From positions 1-31,046 of the forward strand of contig CAZSBS010000015.1 in NCBI GenBank assembly GCA_964605095.1: a stretch of DNA of 31,046 bases, written 5' to 3'. Source of the DNA: JAUWQU01 sp964605095. GTDB taxonomy: Bacteria; Planctomycetota; Phycisphaerae; SM23-33. The translations under genes and the position numbers were made by a program. This document shows positions 1 through 6,323 of the stretch, in pieces (positions within the stretch are counted from its first letter, which is position 1; each line of letters begins with the position of its first letter). The notes beneath the pieces are model-generated. The model ran no database searches and had not been told where the DNA came from. It saw only the letters and a list, made by a program, of their open reading frames with translations.

Positions 1-87
1 TTAAGGCGGCCGGTAGGCAGGTCTTAGGGTGGCAGAGCCGTCGCCCAACTCTTGCCGTGGAGCCAAATACTCCGCCGGTCTTCTGCG

Positions 88-105
88 AGCCCCGTAAACG
101 GGGCT
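88..105. repeat. 7-bp perfect hairpin downstream of the DUF1080 gene
   Basis: AGCCCCG and CGGGGCT pair around a TAAA loop. The hairpin lies about 65 bases past the stop of the minus-strand DUF1080 gene. No T-run follows on the minus strand, so a terminator role is only possible. The rest of 1-169 holds a 9-nt repeat array at 127-153 and no gene I can support. Confidence 0.35.
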
Positions 106-126
106 GGGAGAGATGATCCTTCTTTT

Positions 127-153
127 CTCTGCGCTCTCAGCGTTCTCTGCGTT
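127..153. repeat. Nonamer repeat array (AACGCAGAG type, read on the minus strand)
   Basis: Three consecutive 9-base units, CTCTGCGCT, CTCAGCGTT and CTCTGCGTT, lie just beyond the stop of the DUF1080 gene. Their reverse complements, AACGCAGAG, AACGCTGAG and AGCGCAGAG, match units at 15093-15119 and resemble those at 21082-21117, so this is a dispersed family. Confidence 0.6.
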
Positions 154-169
154 GAGAAGCTTCTGTTCC

Positions 170-1153
170 CTACTTGATCGGCAGCACCCAGATGTTGCGG
201 TACTGCACCAGGTTGCCGTGGTCCTGGAACTGGAGGGGCCCGGGTTTGGCGTCCATATGGAGCTGGAACTTGTCGTGGATCTTTATACCGTTGTGCAAAA
301 CGGTGATCACCGGCTTGCCTGTCGGCTTGGAGTCCCTGGTCTCGACGGTGTACTCGATGTCGTACGTCTGCCACTGCTCCGGCGGGGCCGAGGCCAGTGA
401 GAAACCGTCGAACGTGTCGGGGTCCTTGTACTTGTAGATCCCGCCGCAGCCGCCGCCCGTGTACGTGCCCATGCCGAACGAATCCAGCACCTGCACCTCA
501 TCGCCGTTGGGCATGAAGCAGCCGCTGTTGCCGCGCCCCTGGCTGCGGGCGTCGGGCATAAGCGGGTTCTTGAACTCCACGTGCAGCTTGAAGCTGCCCG
601 CCAGCGACCGCTTGGAATTGATGCCGCCCTTGGCCACCAATACCCCGCCGTCGGCGGCGACCTTCCACTCCTGGACCTTGCCGTCCTTGCCGGGCCTGGC
701 CACGACCTCGTTGAAGTTCTTCCCGTCGATCAGCACGACAGCCCCGGCTGGGGGTTTGGCGCCCATCGTCGCACTTACGCGAACGACGCGCTTCATCTCC
801 ACCTTGCCGACCTTGCCGCACGTGCCCTTGATCGCCCCGTTGGCGTAGGAGGCAGCCCAGTCGCCCGCGGCGCTCTTGCCGGTGAACGTTACGGCCTCGC
901 CCTCGGTCTTGCCGTCAAGCTCAGCCTTTGTCACCGCGGCACCCTTGGCCCCGCCCTTGCGGATCTCCCGGACAAAAACCTTGTAGGCGCCCTTGCCAAG
1001 GGCGACGACGCGGGCCTCGAACTTGTGCGACCCGCTTGAATCCATGCGGGTTCCCTCGTAGAGGCCCTGGACGTCCTGGACTGCCGGCGCGGCTGCGATT
1101 GCGGCGGCGGAGATCACGAACAACGCGACAACCAGCGATATCAGACGGCACAT
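170..1153 (-). CDS. Secreted DUF1080 (3-keto-disaccharide hydrolase-like) protein
   Basis: This 327-residue protein begins with a signal peptide (hydrophobic residues about 5-22, Ala-rich cleavage region). An N-terminal stretch of roughly 100 residues that I cannot assign follows. From about residue 135 (GAVVLIDGKNFNEV) to the C-terminus it has the pattern of DUF1080: a Gly-rich central part with RGNSGCFMPNG, EVQVLDSFG and a C-terminal FQDHGNLVQYRNIWV. DUF1080 domains have a concanavalin-like jelly-roll fold and are abundant in planctomycetes; some members act on 3-keto-glucosides, but the substrate here is unknown. It probably works in the periplasm or outside the cell on glycans. AAAGGA at 1163-1168 (minus strand), about 9 bases before the ATG, supports the start. 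It stands alone, with no same-strand partner close by. Confidence 0.85.
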   Translation of the reverse strand: MCRLISLVVALFVISAAAIAAAPAVQDVQGLYEGTRMDSSGSHKFEARVVALGKGAYKVFVREIRKGGAKGAAVTKAELDGKTEGEAVTFTGKSAAGDWAASYANGAIKGTCGKVGKVEMKRVVRVSATMGAKPPAGAVVLIDGKNFNEVVARPGKDGKVQEWKVAADGGVLVAKGGINSKRSLAGSFKLHVEFKNPLMPDARSQGRGNSGCFMPNGDEVQVLDSFGMGTYTGGGCGGIYKYKDPDTFDGFSLASAPPEQWQTYDIEYTVETRDSKPTGKPVITVLHNGIKIHDKFQLHMDAKPGPLQFQDHGNLVQYRNIWVLPIK

Positions 1154-1162
1154 GTTTGCGTT

Positions 1163-1168
1163 TCCTTT
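1163..1168 (-). promoter_or_regulatory. Ribosome binding site of the DUF1080 gene
   Basis: The minus strand reads AAAGGA about 9 bases before the ATG at 1153, which fixes the start at the signal-peptide methionine. Confidence 0.6.
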
Positions 1169-1348
1169 CCGATTCTGTTCCTGCCGCGGCGTGCGCCGAC
1201 GTCAGCGCAGGCACCGCCATATCATACTGCCATGTATTGTCATAAACCCCTCCGGCGAGGGAGAGTCTCTCAAATCATTTCACGGCTCGACTTTCTGAAA
1301 GTCGCCCGCCGCGAAGAACTCGAAGATCCCGAGCGTCCGTAGGAAATA

Positions 1349-1576
1349 GGTGACTGTCCCGTGGCCCTAAGTTAAGGCGCAACCCTTTGCCAGGACAAAT
1401 GTTCCAGGAATGCCGGCGGTTTCCCCGCCATGGCCTCTATTGCACGCAGGTCCGTAACTATTGCGTTCTCGTTGTCCGCCCGAGTTCCGATTTAGGCCGA
1501 GACGTTCCACAGAGGATAGCAACGCTTGTGTTTGCAAGGAATTGCGCCTTAACTTAGGGCCATTGGTGACTGTCCC
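1349..1576. mobile_element. MITE-like element with 20-bp terminal inverted repeats inside a 12-bp direct repeat
   Basis: A 199-bp block (1363-1561) is bounded by perfect 20-bp inverted repeats: 1363-1382 begins GGCCCTAAGTTAAGG and 1542-1561 ends CCTTAACTTAGGGCC. The 12-mer GGTGACTGTCCC occurs on both sides, at 1349-1360 and 1565-1576, as a direct repeat. No transposase is encoded; the only open frame inside (minus, about 70 codons) has no recognisable features. The arrangement fits a non-autonomous transposable element or a REP-like repeat mobilised in trans. The right edge comes within 12 bases of the stop of the VOC gene. The rest of the 1154-1587 intergenic stretch shows nothing recognisable. 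Confidence 0.6.
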
Positions 1577-1587
1577 CAATTTAAGGC

Positions 1588-1995
1588 CTACCGATGGCGT
1601 TTGACCAGTTGGAGGGGCAGCCCCCAGGGGTCTCGAAGGGTGACGATGTACCCGCCGTCGGGCAGATGCACATCCTCCACATACGCCGCCCCTGTCGCCA
1701 GAAGCCTGTCGCGATCGCCGGCCGGGTCGGCCGAGATGAACGCAAGGTGCATCCGGGTCGGCGGCTGGGCCGCGTAGTCGGGGACAGGGTCGGCGGGGTT
1801 GTGATATACCTCGATCATCACCTGCCCGCCGGTGTCAGCCTTGCCGGCGTTGTCTGCGCTGTCCGCATCGGCCAGAAAGTGCCCATACGGCGGCTCATTG
1901 CTGCCGGAGGCGATCCGCATCCCGAGATGCTCGACGTACCACCGCGCCATCCCGACCGGGTCAGCCACGTTAAGGGCAAAATGCTCGATTCTCAT
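1588..1995 (-). CDS. VOC family (glyoxalase/bleomycin resistance-like) protein
   Basis: The protein has 135 residues, a usual size for a single-chain VOC protein with two beta-alpha-beta-beta-beta modules. The first module opens with IEHFALNVADP and reads on through ARWYVEHLGM. The second opens with RMHLAFISADP and ends with VTLRDPWGLPLQLVKR, which is typical of the family. His residues in the first strand of each module (HFALNV, HLAFIS) are candidate metal ligands, but the last strand has Gln (PLQLV) where Glu is common, so metal dependence is uncertain. The substrate cannot be predicted. An AAGGA sequence lies about 10 bases upstream of the ATG. The gene ends close to the MITE-like element and is divergent from lpxA. 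Confidence 0.85.
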   Translation of the reverse strand: MRIEHFALNVADPVGMARWYVEHLGMRIASGSNEPPYGHFLADADSADNAGKADTGGQVMIEVYHNPADPVPDYAAQPPTRMHLAFISADPAGDRDRLLATGAAYVEDVHLPDGGYIVTLRDPWGLPLQLVKRHR

Positions 1996-2150
1996 TATTC
2001 AGGCGTCCTTGCGAAAGGCTTCCCCGCCCCGGCTGGCGCATTATGCCGCCTACCCATCGCAGGCGTCAAGCAACGGCCGCCCGTGCTCGGGGTGGTTTGC
2101 GATTGGCCGGACGCCGGGCAAAAGCCCTTTCCTCTTTGGGCTGGCTGATA

Positions 2151-2178
2151 TTGCGGGCGGGCTCTGGTGCGATATAAT
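2151..2178 (+). promoter_or_regulatory. Candidate sigma-70-type promoter for lpxA
   Basis: A perfect -10 box TATAAT (2173-2178) lies 16 bases after TTGCGG (2151-2156), a partial -35 match. It is about 57 bases upstream of the chosen lpxA start and directed at it. This is inferred from sequence only. Confidence 0.45.
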
Positions 2179-2234
2179 CGCATCCCGGCCATGAGGGCCA
2201 AGACCCGTGCGGCATGGTAAATGGGAGCGTGAAG

Positions 2235-3068
2235 ATGCCGAGCATTCATCCGACGGCTATTGTGGACAGCGGCGCGAAGATTGCCGACGACGTCAAGATC
2301 GGGGCGTTCTGCGTTGTCGAGGCGGACACCGAGATCGGGCCTGGCTGCGAGATCATGTCGCACACGGTCGTTCGGCGTTACACGACGATGGGCGAGGGCA
2401 ACCTGGTGGACTCGTTTTGCGTGCTTGGCGGCCTGCCGCAGGACCTGAAGTTTGACCCTGCCACTCCGACGCACTTGCGGATCGGCAAGGGCAACCGGTT
2501 CCGCGAGGGGGTGACCATCTCTCGGGCGACCAAGGCGGGCGGCTCGACGGTGGTGGGCAACCTGGGCTACTGGATGGCGGCCAGTCATGCCGGTCACGAC
2601 TCGACGGTTGGCGACAACGTGATCCTGGCCAACGGTGCGGCCGTGGGGGGCCACGCGACGATCGGCGACCGTGTGATTCTTTCCGGTGGGGTGATGGTTC
2701 ACCAGTTCTGCTGGGTCGGCGAGATGGTGATGACTCAGGGCCAGGCCGGCGCGAGCTGCCACGTGCCGCCCTTCACGCTGCTGGCGAACATAAACGGGAT
2801 GATCGGGCTGAACTCGGTCGGGCTGCGCCGCAACCCTCAGATCAGCGACGAGGACCGCCGGCAAGTCAAGCTGGCGTTTCACATTACGTACGATACGGGG
2901 CAAACGGCAGCCAAGGCTCTCGCGGAGATGGACACCTGGGCGGACATCAGCCCGGCGGCACTGCGGTACCGGGAGTTTATCCGCAAGGTCCTGATGGCCG
3001 AGGGGCCTTTCAGGCGGGCGCTTTGTCCGCTGCGTCGCGGCCGGGGGCGAGCGGGCGGCGTCACGTAG
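2235..3068 (+). CDS. lpxA: Acyl-ACP--UDP-N-acetylglucosamine O-acyltransferase (LpxA)
   Basis: LpxA catalyses the first step of lipid A synthesis in the cytoplasm: transfer of a 3-hydroxyacyl chain from ACP to UDP-GlcNAc. The 277-residue protein has the left-handed beta-helix hexapeptide pattern from residue 1 (IHPTAIVDSGAKIADDVKIG) to about 190. It has the PQDLKF motif (69-73), and SHAGHDSTVG contains His118 and His121, which align with E. coli His122 and catalytic His125. HQFCWVG follows at 156-162. The C-terminal helical part is recognisable (FHITYDTG), but the last 20 residues are Arg/Gly-rich and unlike the family. GGGAG at 2223-2227 supports the ATG at 2235; an in-frame ATG at 2214 is less likely. 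No other lpx gene is adjacent. Its presence implies a lipid A-type outer membrane. Confidence 0.92.
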   Translation: MPSIHPTAIVDSGAKIADDVKIGAFCVVEADTEIGPGCEIMSHTVVRRYTTMGEGNLVDSFCVLGGLPQDLKFDPATPTHLRIGKGNRFREGVTISRATKAGGSTVVGNLGYWMAASHAGHDSTVGDNVILANGAAVGGHATIGDRVILSGGVMVHQFCWVGEMVMTQGQAGASCHVPPFTLLANINGMIGLNSVGLRRNPQISDEDRRQVKLAFHITYDTGQTAAKALAEMDTWADISPAALRYREFIRKVLMAEGPFRRALCPLRRGRGRAGGVT

Positions 3069-3082
3069 CGGCGTCACGTAGC
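3057..3082 (+). repeat. 13-bp exact tandem duplication over the lpxA stop
   Basis: GGCGTCACGTAGC occurs twice back to back (3057-3069 and 3070-3082). The lpxA stop codon TAG is inside the first copy, so the duplication supplies the C-terminal Gly-Val-Thr codons and a second stop. Confidence 0.8.
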
Positions 3083-3152
3083 GGCGGCGGACGGGGCGCC
3101 GGCGGGCATCCCGCATCCGTTTATTATCCATTTTCCGGTTGGCGATTTATGT

Positions 3153-3179
3153 TGACTTCGCGGCGAGAGATGGATAATC
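3153..3179 (+). promoter_or_regulatory. Candidate promoter upstream of the first small secreted protein
   Basis: TTGACT (3153-3158) and GATAAT (3174-3179) are separated by 15 bases, slightly short of the ideal spacing. The rest of 3069-3402 holds a 12-nt palindrome GAGAGCGCTCTC (3211-3222), flanked by CGGCA and TGCCG, and the leader inverted repeat at 3342-3358. I see no gene there. Confidence 0.3.
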
Positions 3180-3341
3180 TACAGGTTACAGGTTAATGCG
3201 TTCCGGCACCGAGAGCGCTCTCTGCCGAAAGTTTCACAAACTCTCTGTCATCCGGGCTGGGCGTCTGCAAAGGCGCAGGCCGGCAAAAGAGCGGAATGCT
3301 TGAGGTTTCAATCGGACCAATGGGTGACGACGAGGATTCGC

Positions 3342-3358
3342 ATCGCGATTGTCGCGAT
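3342..3358 (+). promoter_or_regulatory. Leader inverted repeat shared by the two paralogous genes
   Basis: ATCGCGA and TCGCGAT flank TTG, 45 bases before the start codon of the first small secreted protein. The core GCGATTGTCGCG (3345-3356) recurs at 3992-4003, at a similar distance from the paralogue's start. It could be a protein binding site or a leader RNA stem. Confidence 0.4.
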
Positions 3359-3402
3359 GGCTCGCCGGTTCCCGAGTGTCCGCGGTATTGAGGAGAATCG
3401 AG

Positions 3403-3699
3403 ATGAAGGCTGCAAAGTTGCTGGCGGTGTTTGCTGTAGTGGGCATGGTCAGTTTCTGTGTGGCACAGGATGTCCCCAAGAGCCTGGAGGGCACGGTGGT
3501 CAAGGTCGACGGGGCCAATGTGACCGTCAAGGCCGCCGAGAAGGAAGTGGTCGTTGCCACGGATGACAAGACGGTCGTGACCGTGGACGGCGAGGAGGCC
3601 AAGGTGGCCGATCTGAAGGCCGGCATGGCCGTGACCATCACGCCGGATACCGGCACGGCTACGAAGATCGTAGCCACCACGCCTAAGTTGGCCGAGTAG
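3403..3699 (+). CDS. Small secreted protein, copy A of a tandem pair (DUF5666-like pattern)
   Basis: The 98-residue product has a signal peptide ending near CVAQ (residue 22). The mature part of about 76 residues is rich in Val, Lys, Asp and Thr and reads as alternating beta strands: EGTVVKVDGANVTVK, then VATDDKTVVTVDG, then LKAGMAVTITPDTG. That pattern (internal strand, threonine-rich turn, LkxGm-V) resembles DUF5666-type small beta-barrels, but the assignment is tentative and no function is known. The start is fixed by GAGGAG at 3390-3395. It is a paralogue of the gene at 4056; they share the signal peptide (MK-AKLLA) and the VATDDKTVVT core. Probably periplasmic or extracellular. Confidence 0.75.
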   Translation: MKAAKLLAVFAVVGMVSFCVAQDVPKSLEGTVVKVDGANVTVKAAEKEVVVATDDKTVVTVDGEEAKVADLKAGMAVTITPDTGTATKIVATTPKLAE

Positions 3700-3781
3700 T
3701 GCGCAAGGCCCTTGCTCGGATGGCCGAGCAAGCCTATCGGATGTGGCCGGGCCGCTCGATTTGACGGTTCGGCCGGATGAT

Positions 3782-3859
3782 GCCCGCAGCTTTGTCGTTT
3801 GGCCGTCGGAGAATGCGATTGGGCTACTCCGGCGTGCGGCGCGAAGCTGCGGGCCTTTT
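3782..3859 (+). terminator. Long-hairpin terminator after copy A
   Basis: GCCCGCAGCTT (3782-3792) pairs with AAGCTGCGGGC (3844-3854), and CTTTT follows. The 51-base loop contains an inner CGGAG/CTCCG stem. The equivalent hairpin after copy B has matched base changes in both arms. Confidence 0.65.
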
Positions 3860-3876
3860 GTTGCGGCAGTTCAGCC

Positions 3877-3892
3877 CCCGCCGTTCGGCGGG
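3877..3892 (+). repeat. 7-bp hairpin CCCGCCG-TT-CGGCGGG
   Basis: This perfect stem is followed by AAATAAAAATG. It lies between the copy A terminator and the copy B leader. The sequence around it (CCCCCGC ... ATATCCGC) has a diverged counterpart after the copy B terminator near 4570-4600, marking the 3' end of the duplicated unit. The 3700-4055 stretch otherwise holds only the terminator and the copy B leader. Confidence 0.4.
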
Positions 3893-3991
3893 AAATAAAA
3901 ATGCAATATCCGCTCGCCGGGGGCGTTGATCTGCGGGTCGGGTGCAATACACGCGCAAGCGGAACAAAGGACTGGGCGAGAATATCAGATT

Positions 3992-4003
3992 GCGATTGTC
4001 GCG
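3992..4003 (+). promoter_or_regulatory. Leader element GCGATTGTCGCG of copy B
   Basis: Twelve bases are identical to 3345-3356, followed in both copies by a TGGCTC and CCGGTTCCCG context. The upstream region was therefore duplicated with the gene and has been kept. Confidence 0.4.
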
Positions 4004-4055
4004 CTGGCTCACACCGGTTCCCGGGTTTCCGACGGAATGATGCAAGGAGACTGCT

Positions 4056-4406
4056 ATGAAGGTTGCAAAGCTACTGGCGTTGGCCGCTGTCCTGGGCATG
4101 GTTGGTTTCGCCATGGCACAGGATGCCCCCAAGAAGACTCGCACTCGGGGCGTCTATGGCAAGATCGTCAAGGTTGAGGGCACGAACATCGTGGTCGCGA
4201 CCAGGACCCGCGGGAGTGAGGATACCAAGGAAGTCACCGTTGCCACGGACGACAAGACGGTCGTGACCCTCGACGGCGCCGCGTCGTCGCTGGACAAGCT
4301 GGCGAAGGACATGTTCGTCCGCATTACGCCCGCGACCGGCACGGCCGAGAAGGTCATCGCCTCGACGAAGCGGCCCGAGCGCCCCAAGAAACCGGCGGCG
4401 GAGTAA
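4056..4406 (+). CDS. Small secreted protein, copy B of a tandem pair
   Basis: The 116-residue paralogue of the gene at 3403 has the same signal peptide plan (ends AMAQ, residue 22), the same GKIVKVEGTNIVV and VATDDKTVVTLDG strands, and a similar RITPATGTAEKVI end. It has two additions: a basic Thr/Arg-rich insertion after the signal peptide and around residues 48-55, and a C-terminal Lys/Pro tail (RPERPKKPAAE). AAGGAG at 4044-4049 fixes the start. Function is unknown. The pair seems to have arisen by a segmental duplication that included leader and terminator. Confidence 0.75.
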   Translation: MKVAKLLALAAVLGMVGFAMAQDAPKKTRTRGVYGKIVKVEGTNIVVATRTRGSEDTKEVTVATDDKTVVTLDGAASSLDKLAKDMFVRITPATGTAEKVIASTKRPERPKKPAAE

Positions 4407-4481
4407 GGTTCCACCTGTAAGAGGCTTCCATTAGCCTTTAGCCGCGACTGCCCCGCGGATTACACGGGGCGGTTCGGCGAT

Positions 4482-4562
4482 GCCCGCGGCTTTGTCGGTC
4501 GGTTGTCCGGTTGAGATCTTTCATCTCGCCGGCTCGGACCGCGAAGCCGCGGGCGTTTTTTT
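4482..4562 (+). terminator. Long-hairpin intrinsic terminator after copy B
   Basis: GCCCGCGGCTT (4482-4492) pairs with AAGCCGCGGGC (4544-4554), followed by G and seven T. Inner pairing includes GAGAT/ATCTC near the tip. It is the homologue of the copy A hairpin; the A in one arm and T in the other are both changed, to G and C. Confidence 0.8.
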
Positions 4563-4683
4563 GTCCTGATACCCCCGCGGCCAGCGAAAACAGGCAACAT
4601 CCGCCGCGTGTGGGCGTTAAACTTGAGTACGGCAATAAGTATAATTGCCCGGTGGACGTGTCCAAACTGTGAGGCCGGTTGCC

Positions 4684-6261
4684 ATGGGAAAGACGGCGTT
4701 TTGTGCGGCTGTGATCTTTCTCTCGGCGGGGAGCGTTCCGGGCCAGGGAGCGGCGGCAAATCCGTTCGATGTGTCCGCCACCGCCTCGGCGCCGGATGGG
4801 ACTGGTCCGATAGACAAGCTGGTCTTCGCCCGGCTGGGGCGGCTTGGGATAAAGCCCGCCAACGTCTGTTCGGACGCGGTTTTCCTGCGGCGGGTTTACC
4901 TGGACGTCATTGGCACGCTGCCGACGGCCAGGGAAGCCCGCGATTTTATCCGGGACACTTCGCCCTCCAAGCGCAGGGTCCTGATCGACCGCATGCTGGG
5001 CCGTCCGGAGTTCGCGGATTACTGGGCGATGAAGTGGAGCGACCTGCTGCGGGTAAAGGCGGAGTTCCCGATCAACCTCTGGCCCAACGCCGCCGAGATT
5101 TACCATCGCTGGATTCGCGCCAGCATCAAGGAAAACAAGCCCTACGACCAGTTCGTCCGCGAGCTGCTCACCGCCAGCGGCAGCAACTTCGCCGAGCCCG
5201 CGGTGAACTTCTACCGCGCCGTGCAGAGCAAGGACCCCAACGCGCTGGCCAAGGCCGTGGCGCTTACGTTCATGGGCGTTCGCCTGGAGAAGTGGCCCAG
5301 GGACCGCCAGGAGGGACTGGCGGCATTCTTCGCACAGGTGGGCTACAAGTGCACGGCCGAGTGGAAGGAGGAGATCGTCTTCTTCGATGCGAGCAAGGCC
5401 GCCGGTGCGCCGCGTTCGGCCATGCTGCCCGACGGCACGAAGGTGACGCTCACGCCGGACCGAGACCCGCGCGAGGTCTTCGCCGACTGGCTTATCTCCC
5501 CGAAGAATCAGTGGTTCGCCCGCAACATCGTCAACCGTGCGTGGTGCTGGCTGATGGGCCGGGGCATCATAAACGAGCCGGACGACATCCGCCCGGACAA
5601 CCCGCCCAATAACCCCGAGCTGCTGGCGCTGCTTCAGCGTGAGTTCGTCGGGGCTCGCTGGGACATCAAGGCGGTGTTCCGGCTGATCCTCAACTCCAGG
5701 TGCTACCAGCTTTCCTCGATCCCCGCGTCGGACAATCCGCAGGCCGAGGCCGAGTTCGCCTGCTACGGCCTGCGCCGCCTGGAGGCCGAGGTGCTCATCG
5801 ACGCGATTTGCCAGATAACCGGCACGACGGAGAAGTACAGCAGCGCGATTCCCGAGCCGTTCACGTTCATCCCGGAGAAGCAGCGGTCGATCGCCCTGGC
5901 CGACGGGAGCATAACGAGCAGTTTCCTCGAGATGTACGGCCGGCCCGCGCGTGACACGGGGCTGGAGTCCGAGCGCAACAACCGCCCGACGCCCTCGCAG
6001 CGGCTCCACCTGCTCAATTCCAGCCACATTCAGCGGAAGATCGAGCAGGGCTGGAGAATCCAGGCCCTGCTGAAGTCCAAGGCTACTCCGCGCGAGATGG
6101 TCGCCACGATTTACCTGACGGTCCTCTCGCGGCTGCCGACGGCTGAGGAATTGAAGATCGTTGGCGACTATTCCACCACCAGTTCCTCCAAGGGCCGGGA
6201 AGCCGCCGTGGACCTGGTCTGGGCGTTGGTCAACAGCACGGAGTTCCTGTATCGGCACTGA
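4684..6261 (+). CDS. Secreted DUF1549/DUF1553 protein
   Basis: A signal peptide (residues 1-23) precedes a DUF1549 domain (about 42-215; PIDKLVFARL, LRRVYLDVIGTLPT, FADYWAMKWSDLLR, NKPYDQFVRELLTASG). A DUF1553 domain follows (about 255-520; DPREVFADWLISPKN, NRAWCWLMGRGI, NPELLALLQREF, PTPSQRLHLLNSS). The 525-residue protein lacks the N-terminal cytochrome c domain present in many longer relatives. These proteins are strongly expanded in planctomycetes and are nearly always followed by a DUF1501 gene, as here; a role in extracellular polysaccharide metabolism is often proposed but unproven. I chose the ATG at 4684 because it gives a clean signal peptide; the upstream in-frame ATG at 4645 adds an unrelated leader. 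Confidence 0.88.
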   Translation: MGKTAFCAAVIFLSAGSVPGQGAAANPFDVSATASAPDGTGPIDKLVFARLGRLGIKPANVCSDAVFLRRVYLDVIGTLPTAREARDFIRDTSPSKRRVLIDRMLGRPEFADYWAMKWSDLLRVKAEFPINLWPNAAEIYHRWIRASIKENKPYDQFVRELLTASGSNFAEPAVNFYRAVQSKDPNALAKAVALTFMGVRLEKWPRDRQEGLAAFFAQVGYKCTAEWKEEIVFFDASKAAGAPRSAMLPDGTKVTLTPDRDPREVFADWLISPKNQWFARNIVNRAWCWLMGRGIINEPDDIRPDNPPNNPELLALLQREFVGARWDIKAVFRLILNSRCYQLSSIPASDNPQAEAEFACYGLRRLEAEVLIDAICQITGTTEKYSSAIPEPFTFIPEKQRSIALADGSITSSFLEMYGRPARDTGLESERNNRPTPSQRLHLLNSSHIQRKIEQGWRIQALLKSKATPREMVATIYLTVLSRLPTAEELKIVGDYSTTSSSKGREAAVDLVWALVNSTEFLYRH

Positions 6262-6270
6262 GAGAAAACT

Positions 6271-6306
6271 ATGAGTCCTATAGGACGCATAGGACCTATG
6301 AGAAGC
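6271..6306. repeat. Nonamer repeat array (ATAGGACCT type)
   Basis: Four 9-base units, ATGAGTCCT, ATAGGACGC, ATAGGACCT and ATGAGAAGC, fill most of the gap between the DUF1549/1553 and DUF1501 genes. The same unit type forms a longer array at 21121-21174. Confidence 0.65.
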
Positions 6307-6323
6307 AAAGAGGGACCATAACA

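Noticed and set aside
1367..1579. Minus-strand 70-codon frame inside the MITE-like element
   Set aside because: It lies between the terminal repeats and uses them as coding sequence; there is no ribosome binding site or domain.
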